Assembly: GCA_028710385.1 (NCBI GenBank)
Contig: JAQTUC010000066.1
Location: 1 to 8,050 of the forward strand
Source: Candidatus Omnitrophota bacterium
GTDB taxonomy: Bacteria; Omnitrophota; Gorgyraeia; Duberdicusellales; 4484-171
Direction: 5' to 3'
DNA: 8,050 nucleotides
Positions within the stretch are counted from its first letter, which is position 1. Each line of letters opens with the position of its first letter. The notes under the pieces were generated by a model. It saw nothing but the letters and a program-made list of their open reading frames with translations. It had not been told where the DNA came from and did no database searches. The translations under genes and the position numbers were made by a program. Shown here piece after piece: positions 1 to 5,340 of the stretch.

Positions 1-426
1 GGTTAAAGACCCCTTGTTATCGGTAACAAAGCTAGTCATATCATTTCCGGTAGTAACCCAATCAGCCCTCTTATCGGCATCTCCATAAATTATATAAGTC
101 TGGCCTGCGAATTTTTTGCTGGAACTGGTATTTATCCAGCGGGATTGATAAGCCGCGCTCCTTGTAATAAGTTTTTTCCCCGCACCAGTGCCGTCGTATC
201 TAAGCCCGTATTGGTCGTCAGTACTTCCGTCTCCGGGAATTCTAATAATACTATCGTCGGTTACAGGCGGAATCCATCCGGAAGGGCTGTTGCCAATTTG
301 TGCGGCCATTGCTTTGGCCTGGTCATAATCAGGGCTAGTTTGAGCCAAAGTAATTGCTGGTAAGATAAAAATAAACAGGGGAAGAAAAATACTACGGAAG
401 AAGAAACAAGAACATTTAGCACGCAT
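1..426 (-). CDS. Exported protein of unknown function, N-terminal part (3' end outside window)
   Basis: The frame is open for 142 codons from the ATG at 426 to the window edge, so the gene is truncated there. Residues 1-28 look like a type I signal peptide: basic start (R2, K4), hydrophobic stretch from about 13 to 27, and a likely cut after A28 in the context TLA|QT. The mature part is polar, rich in Gly, Asp, Ser and Thr, with aromatic strands such as QTYIIYGDADKRADW near residues 109-123. This vaguely recalls beta-propeller or beta-sandwich surface proteins, but I recognise no family. A TAA codon lies immediately upstream in frame, so translation cannot start earlier. There is no Shine-Dalgarno site; instead a TATAAT box lies 8 bp before the ATG, suggesting a leaderless message. 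It is downstream of the M48 protease gene by 65 bp but appears to have its own promoter. Confidence is good that it is a real exported protein, nil for function. Confidence 0.75.
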   Translation of the reverse strand, partial: MRAKCSCFFFRSIFLPLFIFILPAITLAQTSPDYDQAKAMAAQIGNSPSGWIPPVTDDSIIRIPGDGSTDDQYGLRYDGTGAGKKLITRSAAYQSRWINTSSSKKFAGQTYIIYGDADKRADWVTTGNDMTSFVTDNKGSLT

Positions 427-434
427 TTACAAAT

Positions 435-462
435 ATTATACTTTTATTTTTTAAAAATTCAA
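435..462 (-). promoter_or_regulatory. Candidate sigma-70-type promoter of the exported-protein gene
   Basis: Reading the minus strand, TTGAAT (457-462) is followed after 16 bp by a perfect TATAAT (435-440). The expected transcription start falls about 7 bp further on, near 428, only two bases before the ATG at 426. The mRNA would therefore be leaderless, which fits the absence of a Shine-Dalgarno site. The surrounding 65-bp gap is very AT-rich, so a chance match is possible. Confidence 0.55.
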
Positions 463-491
463 ATTTATAATGGTTTTTCTGAAAGAAAAAT

Positions 492-1745
492 TTATTCCTG
501 CGCCTTAAGCTCTTGGTTTTTCCTTATAGCTTCTATCCTCTTTAGAACAGGCGGGTGGCTGTAATCCAGAAAAACCTTTAATGGATGCGGAGTAAGGTTA
601 GAAAGATTATCAACAGTAAGTTTTTTAAGGGCGGTTGTAAAACTTTCCGGCTTTTTGTAGGTTTCAATCGCAAAATTATCCGCTTCATATTCGTGTCTTC
701 TTGAAATTACATTTGAAAATATTGAAATAAATAAATTTATCGGGCTGTAAAGGAAACCGAAGAAAATAAGGCTTGCATATATGGAAAGATTCTGCATTTT
801 AAATGCGCCGAACAATCCCTGATTGTTTATAAAGAATGAAAGGATAAAAAACATAATGCCTGTTGTAATAACCGACAGGATGATTCCTTTTATGAAATGT
901 TTCTTTTTGTAGTGGCCTATCTCATGGGCAAGAACCGACACAAGCTCATCCACCGTGTGTTTCTGAATAAGCGTGTCAAAAAGAGCAATTCTTCTAAACT
1001 TGCCGAAACCGGTGAAAAATGCGTTTGATTTTGTAGAGCGGCGGGAAGCATCCATTTTAAATACTCCGGCAAGCGCGAATTTCTGCTCTTTTGCGTAATT
1101 CTCAATTGCGCTTTTAAGACTGCCTTCTTCAAGCGGTGTGTATTTATTAAAAAGCGGCATAATCAAAACAGGCGCTATAAAAAGCAGAAATAACTGGAAA
1201 AGCGTTACAGCAATCCAGCAGAAAACCCAGGCAAAATTTCCTGCGGCGTAAAAAAACCAGAAAATTACCGAAAGAACAATCGCGCCGATAATTGCGGCAA
1301 GGATAAAACCTTTTATAATATCCAGGATAAAAGTTTTGACGGTGGTCTTGTTAAAGCCGTATTTCTGCTCTATCACAAAAGTATGATAGACAGAAAAAGG
1401 AATACCAAGAAGCTGGGTTGCGATACCTAAAATTGCCGTAAATATCAAACCGGTTACAATAGGGTTCTGGTTAAAACTCCTTGCAATGTTATCAACAAAA
1501 TTAAAACCTCCCGCCAGTATGAAAAATAAAGTAATAATTACGGATATAGTATCTTTTATGAGATGGAAATTCGTGTTTTCCCTAAGATATATCTGGGAAA
1601 GTTTGTATTTTTGTGCGTCGTAAAAGCCTTCAAATTCTTTTGGCAAATCATCTTTGGCGTATTTTACGTTCAGCCGCTCAACAATTAAACCAAGCAGGTA
1701 CTCAATTACAATTATTGCAATTATTACTATCAGATAAATATTCAT
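492..1745 (-). CDS. M48 family (Ste24/CAAX protease type) membrane zinc metallopeptidase
   Basis: This is an integral-membrane zinc endopeptidase of 417 residues, the usual size for bacterial Ste24 homologues. The catalytic motif HEIGH is at 274-278 (zinc ligands H274 and H278, general base E275). The third ligand is E354 in the downstream EADNFA motif (354-359). Other family hallmarks are RSTKSNAFFTGFG (236-248), FDTLI (256-260) and HPP (397-399). About seven membrane segments are visible (roughly 3-22, 65-81, 98-117, 143-168, 171-197, 285-305, 322-345), matching the Ste24 topology in which the helices enclose a proteolytic chamber. In eukaryotes the family trims prenylated proteins; bacteria lack that substrate, so a role in membrane-protein quality control is inferred. 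The ATG at 1745 gives the complete first helix. It has no Shine-Dalgarno site but an extended -10 element lies 6 bp upstream. It follows the ABC-F gene by 24 bp. Confidence 0.95.
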   Translation of the reverse strand: MNIYLIVIIAIIVIEYLLGLIVERLNVKYAKDDLPKEFEGFYDAQKYKLSQIYLRENTNFHLIKDTISVIITLFFILAGGFNFVDNIARSFNQNPIVTGLIFTAILGIATQLLGIPFSVYHTFVIEQKYGFNKTTVKTFILDIIKGFILAAIIGAIVLSVIFWFFYAAGNFAWVFCWIAVTLFQLFLLFIAPVLIMPLFNKYTPLEEGSLKSAIENYAKEQKFALAGVFKMDASRRSTKSNAFFTGFGKFRRIALFDTLIQKHTVDELVSVLAHEIGHYKKKHFIKGIILSVITTGIMFFILSFFINNQGLFGAFKMQNLSIYASLIFFGFLYSPINLFISIFSNVISRRHEYEADNFAIETYKKPESFTTALKKLTVDNLSNLTPHPLKVFLDYSHPPVLKRIEAIRKNQELKAQE

Positions 1746-1751
1746 TTTTCT

Positions 1752-1760
1752 ATTATAACA
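1752..1760 (-). promoter_or_regulatory. Extended -10 promoter element of the M48 protease gene
   Basis: The minus strand reads TGTTATAAT, a perfect extended -10 element (TG, one base, TATAAT). The TATAAT covers 1752-1757 and ends 6 bp before the ATG at 1745, so transcription should start at or very near the A of the start codon. No good -35 box is visible, as is usual for extended -10 promoters. It fits exactly in the 24-bp gap after the ABC-F stop codon. It implies a leaderless transcript independent of the upstream gene. Confidence 0.6.
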
Positions 1761-1769
1761 AAATTTATT

Positions 1770-3689
1770 CTAATCATTTAAAAATTTTTCTTTCCATAGG
1801 CCAATTTCCAACTCTATCATATTAATCTCCTTATCCATTTCTTCTACAAGCCCTTGATAGTAACGGATAAGCTCTTCTCCGTGGCGGGGATTTTCCAAAA
1901 CGCGCGCTTTTGCGTAACGTTCAAGTTCAAGTTTTTCTTTTTTCTTGCGTAATTTTTTTATTTTATTGGAAATCACTTCATTGTGTTTTTTTATTTCTTC
2001 CCCGGTTAGTTCCTTCTTCTCTTCATTTTCTTCCTTAGCTGTTCGTTCTTCATTTTTAGTTTTTTGGTCTGTTGTCTGCGGCCTGTTGTCTGCGGCCTGC
2101 TTTTTATCCTGTTCCTTTTTGTGAAGATAATAATCAAAATTTCCGGGGAATTTTGTAATGTTTCCGGCTTTTACTTCAAAAACATTGTTTGCGACAGATT
2201 TTACAAAATAAATATCATGGCTTATAAAAGCAATTGTTCCTTCATATTCCGTAAGCGCCTTAATTAGCGCGTCAACAGCATCCACGTCAAGATGTGTTGT
2301 TGGCTCATCAAGTAAAAGAAAGTTAGGCGGGTTAACGAGCAATTTTGCAAGTATCAGCCTGCTTTTTTCTCCACCCGAAAGAACCTTCACCTTTTTTTCT
2401 ACGTCATCTCCCTTAAAAAGAAAAGCACCGAGAATAGTGCGCACGTTTTCTATGGTTACCCCTTGCCTTGCGACAGAGCAAGCTTCCTCAAGCACAGTAA
2501 AGTCTGCGTTTAAAACATCCATACGGGTTTGCGAAAAATATCCTATTGTTACGTTGTGCCCTACAACACGGCTGCCTTCATTTATGTCAATTACGCCCGC
2601 GAGCATCTTAAGAAGAGTCGATTTACCTGCGCCGTTTTCTCCTGCCAGAACCGCTTTTTCTCCCCTTATGATTTCAAAATCAAGGTTTTTATAAACCTGG
2701 ATATCACCGTAAGATTTTGAAACTTTGTTAAGCGCAATTACGCGATGCCCGCTGGATGAAGTTTGGGGAAAATGAAAATTGCTTATGCTTTCGCGGCGGT
2801 CTTCAGGCACGACAACGAGCTCCATTTTTTCCAAAACTTTTTTCTTTGCGCGCACCTGACTGGCTTTGTTTGGCTGGGCATGGAACCTGTCAATAAAACG
2901 CTGGTATTGTTCGCGTATACGCTCCTGTTCCTTTGCCTGTTTGACTAAATGGCTCCTTTGCTCATCTAGGATTTTACGGTATTGTTCGTAGTTGCCTCTT
3001 ATCTTGGCGATTTTTCCGTTCTCAAGAATAATTGAATGGTCGGTAACTTCATTAAGGAAAGCTTTATCATGGGAGATCATCACAAAAGTGCCTTTATAAT
3101 TTGCAAGATAGTCTTTAAACCAAAGGGCCGCATTTAAATCAAGATAGTTGGTAGGCTCATCCAGAAGCAGACAGTCATAATGGCATACCAGGAGCTTGCC
3201 TAGCAGAACCCTCATCTGCCATCCGCCGGAAAGTTCGTTTATCGGCCGGTTAAAGTCTCTTTCCTTAAAGCCTAAGCCGCTTAGAACAATTTTACCTTTA
3301 TATTCAAGCTCAAAAAAGCCAAGAACTTCAAGTTTGTGCATTATGTCGCCGTAGCGTTTTGTTGCGGTTTCATTTTTGGTTTCAAGTTCTTCCTTCTCTT
3401 TCTTAAGCCTTGCGATTTCCGTATCGCCCTCAACTATTTCCTGAAGCACCGTGCGCTCTGAGTGAAAACTTGATTCCTGCGGCAGGTAGCCTATGCGGGT
3501 ATTTTTGTTAAATTGTATTGATCCGTCAGTCGCCTCTGCTTCGCCCAGAATAATATGGAAAAGCGTAGATTTACCGGCGCCGTTAGGCCCTAAAAATGCA
3601 ATTTTTTCTGCGCGGTTTATGGTTATTGAAACGTTTTTGAATAAATCGCGTTTGCCGTAACTTTTTGTCAAACCGTGTAAAGCAATCAT
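1770..3689 (-). CDS. ABC-F family ATPase, YheS-like, with C-terminal coiled coil
   Basis: This is a 639-residue cytosolic protein with two ABC ATPase domains and no membrane segment, typical of ABC-F ribosome-associated translation factors. Domain 1 has Walker A GPNGAGKST (34-42), Q-loop Q71, signature LSGGW (153-157), Walker B LLLDEP (174-179, catalytic E178) and H207. Domain 2 has Walker A GENGAGKST (350-358), Q387, signature LSGGE (437-441), Walker B LLLDEP (458-463, E462) and H491. Both sites look active. A helical arm insertion lies at about 88-135. The inter-domain linker (about 236-300, with FIDRFHAQ and KKKVLEKMELV) resembles that of YheS, the part that contacts the peptidyl tRNA in known members. 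Residues 525-560 are a low-complexity linker carrying 7-bp DNA repeats, followed by a basic coiled coil (560-637). Length matches E. coli YheS closely. A role in rescuing or tuning stalled ribosomes is inferred from the family. The start at 3689 has no Shine-Dalgarno site. Confidence 0.93.
   Translation of the reverse strand: MIALHGLTKSYGKRDLFKNVSITINRAEKIAFLGPNGAGKSTLFHIILGEAEATDGSIQFNKNTRIGYLPQESSFHSERTVLQEIVEGDTEIARLKKEKEELETKNETATKRYGDIMHKLEVLGFFELEYKGKIVLSGLGFKERDFNRPINELSGGWQMRVLLGKLLVCHYDCLLLDEPTNYLDLNAALWFKDYLANYKGTFVMISHDKAFLNEVTDHSIILENGKIAKIRGNYEQYRKILDEQRSHLVKQAKEQERIREQYQRFIDRFHAQPNKASQVRAKKKVLEKMELVVVPEDRRESISNFHFPQTSSSGHRVIALNKVSKSYGDIQVYKNLDFEIIRGEKAVLAGENGAGKSTLLKMLAGVIDINEGSRVVGHNVTIGYFSQTRMDVLNADFTVLEEACSVARQGVTIENVRTILGAFLFKGDDVEKKVKVLSGGEKSRLILAKLLVNPPNFLLLDEPTTHLDVDAVDALIKALTEYEGTIAFISHDIYFVKSVANNVFEVKAGNITKFPGNFDYYLHKKEQDKKQAADNRPQTTDQKTKNEERTAKEENEEKKELTGEEIKKHNEVISNKIKKLRKKKEKLELERYAKARVLENPRHGEELIRYYQGLVEEMDKEINMIELEIGLWKEKFLND
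2066..2100 (-). repeat. Five tandem degenerate 7-bp units inside the ABC-F gene
   Basis: On the plus strand the 35 bp divide exactly into five 7-mers alternating between GGYCTGY and TGTCTGC; the second and fourth units are identical, giving a near-perfect 14-bp direct repeat. The units encode residues 530-542 (QAADNRPQTTDQ region) of the linker before the coiled coil. Because 7 is not a multiple of 3, each unit is read in a different frame, and a gain or loss of one or two units would truncate or scramble the C-terminal domain. Confidence 0.85.
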
Positions 3690-3694
3690 GTTTT

Positions 3695-3722
3695 GTTAAA
3701 TTAATTGGAAGATAAACAACAA
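3695..3722 (-). promoter_or_regulatory. Weak candidate promoter of the ABC-F gene
   Basis: The minus strand shows TTGTTG (3717-3722), a 16-bp spacer, then TTTAAC (3695-3700), which is only 4/6 to the -10 consensus and 5 bp from the ATG at 3689. There is no Shine-Dalgarno site before this ATG. The spacing would again give a leaderless mRNA, as for the genes at 1745 and 426. The -35 box overlaps the terminator stem, and matches this weak are common in AT-rich DNA. Confidence 0.25.
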
Positions 3723-3751
3723 TCAGGCGGGCCTAAAGTTTCCGCCTGATT
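3721..3751 (-). terminator. Intrinsic terminator after the csgG-lipoprotein unit
   Basis: AATCAGGCGG (3721-3730) and CCGCCTGATT (3742-3751) form a perfect 10-bp stem with an 11-nt loop. It starts 14 bp after the lipoprotein stop codon. On the minus strand the stem is followed by GTTGTTTAT, moderately T-rich. On the plus strand it is followed by TTAATTT, so it could work in both directions, although no plus-strand gene is seen to need it. Confidence 0.8.
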
Positions 3752-3765
3752 TTAATTTGCCTGTT

Positions 3766-3948
3766 CTATCTATTGTACGGGTTTTCGGTCTGTGTATCGC
3801 TGTAACCTTCGGCAGCGCCTTCTGTAACTCCGCCGACAATTTTGCCGGCTCCGCCTACGGGCTTGCCTATTTCCTGGGCAGCTTTATGAGCGGGTTCGCA
3901 TGCCATTAAAAGAAACGGCATTATTATAGTAAGCATTAAAAGCTTCAT
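3766..3948 (-). CDS. Small lipoprotein, entericidin-like
   Basis: This is a 60-residue lipoprotein precursor. The signal peptide MKLLMLTIIMPFLLMAC ends in a lipobox-like LMAC with C17 as the predicted lipidated residue. That leaves a mature peptide of 44 residues, rich in Gly, Ala and Glu (GKPVGGAGKIVGGVTEGAAE) and without further Cys. Size and composition resemble entericidin-type lipoproteins of the cell envelope, but similarity in such short sequences is weak, so the family label is tentative. A strong Shine-Dalgarno site (AAAGGAGG, 4 bp before the ATG) settles the start. It begins 19 bp after the csgG-like stop codon and is followed directly by a terminator, so the two genes should be co-transcribed. 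A role as a partner or anchor of the CsgG-like protein is a guess from context. Confidence 0.85.
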   Translation of the reverse strand: MKLLMLTIIMPFLLMACEPAHKAAQEIGKPVGGAGKIVGGVTEGAAEGYSDTQTENPYNR

Positions 3949-3952
3949 AATT

Positions 3953-3960
3953 CCTCCTTT
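3953..3960 (-). promoter_or_regulatory. Ribosome-binding site of the lipoprotein gene
   Basis: AAAGGAGG lies 4 bp before the ATG at 3948, in the short gap after the csgG-like stop. It is a near-perfect Shine-Dalgarno site and confirms that this very short gene is translated. Confidence 0.85.
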
Positions 3961-3967
3961 ACCGATA

Positions 3968-4891
3968 TTACTGCTTTACAACTATATCCGAAGGCGCAAT
4001 CGGAGCTGTGCTGCTTAATATTTTTGCTTTTGAGAATTTCGCCTGCACTTCAGACACGACAATATCGCCTATTTTTGTTTTTTCAGAGCCAAGCTCAGCT
4101 CCTGTTTCCGGGTCAATTAATGTTTCGCCTTTTCTGCAGACAATAAAAGTTTCTCCTGCCACAACGCCTGCGTCAAGCCCTGCATTTAAATAAACCAGGC
4201 CGTCTTTTACCGAAACAACTCTCCCCTGCCAGGGAATCCTGGAAAGCCTCTGGGAAATATATTCAACTGCCCTGTCTATCGCAATCTGCGTAGCTTTGCC
4301 AAGAGGAGTCTTTTTGAAACTTGAACTGCCGACGCTAAAAGACCCGCTATAGCCTACTGAAAAACCAGCGGCATCAGCAAGGCCTTCTACTCTTTGTGAA
4401 TCAAGTATCTCGCCTGTGGTTGAATCAATAATCTGCACTATAACAGCGATATGGGCATCGGACTTTCCCATGCCGATGGAGACCCCGTGTATACTTAAGC
4501 CCTGGTCTCCTCCTTTTGTGTTTTCTTCAAACTCAGTGATGTTTCCCGTTATAAGTATCTGCGCAGGGATTACTTTTCCTTTCTGCGCCGAAAGAGACTT
4601 TGCCATGCGGCCGCTTTGCGCCAGATCCTGCTCGGTAAGCACAGCTCCTAAATCCTTGCGGCTTAAGACCGTAAACATTCCGCTCTGTATAAGGGCGTCG
4701 CTTAGTTGCGCGGAAAAATCATCGCCCAGAGTAAGATAAGAATTTATGCCTGAAGTATTCTCAAAGCGCGCAACCGCAATTGTTTTCTTAGGGCCGCTTA
4801 CCCTTATAAAGTTAGGCTGATTCTGTGCTGATGCTGTCAGAGAAAATAAAAGCAAAAATGCCAGTAGTGAAATAAATTTTTTTCTAAACAT
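3968..4891 (-). CDS. CsgG/HfaB family protein with FlgT-C-like C-terminal domain
   Basis: This is a 307-residue exported protein. A signal peptide (residues 1-22) ends in TASA|QN, a type I site, with no lipobox cysteine, unlike E. coli CsgG, which is a lipoprotein. Residues about 36-215 match the CsgG core: TIAVARFENTSG (37-48), then DDFSAQLSDALIQSGMFTVL (57-76), and ILITGNITEF with VQIIDSTTGEIL further on. Residues about 220-307 (WQGRVVSVKDGLVYLNAG, then an LIDPETGAELGSE segment and IGDIVVSEVQAKFSKAKI) resemble the C-terminal domain of the flagellar protein FlgT and similar SH3-like envelope modules. CsgG forms an outer-membrane secretion pore for curli subunits; no curli genes are visible here, so function is more likely general envelope assembly or export. 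A perfect Shine-Dalgarno site fixes the start. It leads a two-gene unit with the lipoprotein, and its upstream region is occupied by a structured repeat and the GIY-YIG cassette. Confidence 0.9.
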   Translation of the reverse strand: MFRKKFISLLAFLLLFSLTASAQNQPNFIRVSGPKKTIAVARFENTSGINSYLTLGDDFSAQLSDALIQSGMFTVLSRKDLGAVLTEQDLAQSGRMAKSLSAQKGKVIPAQILITGNITEFEENTKGGDQGLSIHGVSIGMGKSDAHIAVIVQIIDSTTGEILDSQRVEGLADAAGFSVGYSGSFSVGSSSFKKTPLGKATQIAIDRAVEYISQRLSRIPWQGRVVSVKDGLVYLNAGLDAGVVAGETFIVCRKGETLIDPETGAELGSEKTKIGDIVVSEVQAKFSKAKILSSTAPIAPSDIVVKQ

Positions 4892-4894
4892 AGC

Positions 4895-4902
4895 ACCTCC
4901 TT
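4895..4902 (-). promoter_or_regulatory. Ribosome-binding site of the csgG-like gene
   Basis: AAGGAGGT, fully complementary to the usual 16S rRNA 3' end, lies 3 bp before the ATG at 4891. It is 6 bp downstream of a predicted branched structure (4909-4962), so folding of the leader could affect its access. Confidence 0.9.
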
Positions 4903-4908
4903 AAATGA

Positions 4909-4962
4909 GCAGACGATTTACGGCAACGAAGTGAACGTAAATCGTAGGCGCAAGCCGTCTGC
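4909..4962. repeat. Branched palindromic element (three-way junction) upstream of csgG
   Basis: Three nested stems can be drawn on either strand. The closing stem is GCAGAC (4909-4914) with GTCTGC (4957-4962). The long hairpin is GATTTACG (4915-4922) with CGTAAATC (4936-4943) and a 13-nt loop. A mini-hairpin GGC/GCC (4947-4949 with 4954-4956) is capped on the plus strand by GCAA, a GNRA tetraloop. All three stems are perfectly complementary. The element ends exactly where the left inverted repeat of the GIY-YIG cassette begins. It could be a dispersed REP-like palindrome, an end of the mobile cassette, or the structured leader of csgG. I do not recognise it as a known RNA family. Confidence 0.7.
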
Positions 4963-4983
4963 GAATTTAACCCCACACCCAGC
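4962..4983 (+). repeat. Left inverted repeat of the GIY-YIG cassette
   Basis: It reads CGAATTTA followed by ACCCCACACCCAGC on the plus strand. It is the reverse complement of 5235-5256 except for one base (A4969 opposite C5249). It overlaps the last base of the branched palindrome and ends 3 bp from the GIY-YIG stop codon. Confidence 0.9.
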
Positions 4984-4986
4984 GTA

Positions 4987-5217
4987 TTAATTAAGTGAAT
5001 TTTGCAAACGCCCTTTCAGGGCGGTTAAAGCTTGTGCGTAATGTTTTATTCTTCTTTCCCTGTTGCGAGCATCAACTTCTGATTTATATGCTTCGTAGTA
5101 CACAAATTCCCATTTTTGTTTTTGATTGTGTTCAATGATCCTTCTTTCTAAATTGTTTGTATACCCATAATAAAGTTTTTTCGTTTCTTCATTCTTCAAT
5201 ACATATAGATAATACAT
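4987..5217 (-). CDS. Stand-alone GIY-YIG domain endonuclease-like protein
   Basis: The protein has 76 residues and consists of a single GIY-YIG nuclease domain, without the DNA-binding domain found in homing endonucleases or UvrC. The GIY half is YLY (3-5), and the YIG half is YYGYT (16-20). N21-L23, the helix arginines R25/R26, H30 and the metal-binding glutamate E54 (in RNRERRIK) follow in the order expected for the UPF0213/YhbQ-like group, so the active site looks intact. The segment between H30 and FVYYEAY (38-44) is some ten residues shorter than in most relatives I know, which usually run to 80-95 residues. A weak ribosome site, GGGGAAG, lies 5 bp before the ATG. The gene sits exactly between 22-bp inverted repeats, which argues for a mobile-cassette enzyme rather than a host gene. 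A DNA-nicking role is expected from the family; the target is unknown. Confidence 0.88.
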   Translation of the reverse strand: MYYLYVLKNEETKKLYYGYTNNLERRIIEHNQKQKWEFVYYEAYKSEVDARNRERRIKHYAQALTALKGRLQNSLN

Positions 5218-5234
5218 TATAACTTCCCCGTGAT

Positions 5235-5256
5235 GCTGGGTGTGGGGTCAAATTCG
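5235..5256 (-). repeat. Right inverted repeat of the GIY-YIG cassette
   Basis: On the minus strand it reads CGAATTTG then ACCCCACACCCAGC, identical to the left repeat except at one position. It is 17 bp upstream of the GIY-YIG ATG, so it would lie in the 5' leader of that gene. The outer hairpin at 5261 begins 4 bp beyond it. Confidence 0.9.
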
Positions 5257-5260
5257 GTCT

Positions 5261-5295
5261 AGTATTTTCCCTGCGGATTACCTTGGGAAAATACT
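5261..5295. repeat. Perfect 11-bp hairpin outside the right inverted repeat
   Basis: AGTATTTTCCC (5261-5271) pairs fully with GGGAAAATACT (5285-5295) around a 13-nt loop containing GGATTACC. There is no T-run after it on either strand, so it is not a standard terminator. It lies just downstream of a predicted promoter start and would form the 5' end of the GIY-YIG message. It occupies the position corresponding to the branched palindrome on the other side of the cassette, though the sequences differ. Confidence 0.8.
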
Positions 5296-5306
5296 GATCT
5301 CATTTG

Positions 5307-5334
5307 ATTATAAGCAAAAAACCAAAATATTCAA
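5307..5334 (-). promoter_or_regulatory. Candidate promoter driving the GIY-YIG gene and possibly csgG
   Basis: The minus strand has TTGAAT (5329-5334), a 16-bp spacer and a perfect TATAAT (5307-5312). Boxes and spacing are identical to those before the exported-protein gene at 426. The start of transcription would be near 5300, leaving a leader of about 80 nt that includes the 5261-5295 hairpin. I see no other good promoter between here and csgG at 4891, so read-through from this one may serve the csgG-lipoprotein unit. Confidence 0.5.
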
Positions 5335-5340
5335 TTTAAA

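Larger units (their letters stand above)
4962..5256 (-). mobile_element. Candidate small mobile cassette: GIY-YIG gene within terminal inverted repeats
   Basis: A 295-bp segment is bounded by 22-bp inverted repeats (4962-4983 and 5235-5256) that match at 21 of 22 positions. The inside is almost entirely the GIY-YIG ORF: its stop codon is 3 bp from the left repeat and its ATG 17 bp from the right repeat. Different hairpins lie just outside both repeats. No transposase is present and no clear target-site duplication is seen. The layout suggests an element mobilised by its own endonuclease (homing-like) or by enzymes supplied in trans; this is inference from structure. Confidence 0.55.

Noticed and set aside
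474..490. Hairpin TTTTTCT/AGAAAAA as terminator of the M48 gene
   Set aside because: The stem is nearly all A-T with a 3-nt loop and no T-run follows on the minus strand. It is probably chance in an AT-rich gap.
5261..5295. Terminator of the opp operon
   Set aside because: The stem is perfect but neither strand has a T-run after it, and it lies downstream of a better promoter candidate, so it more likely belongs to the leader of the GIY-YIG message.
4903..5305. Complete insertion sequence with transposase
   Set aside because: The only ORF is the GIY-YIG protein; there is no DDE, serine, or HUH/Y1 transposase motif in any frame.
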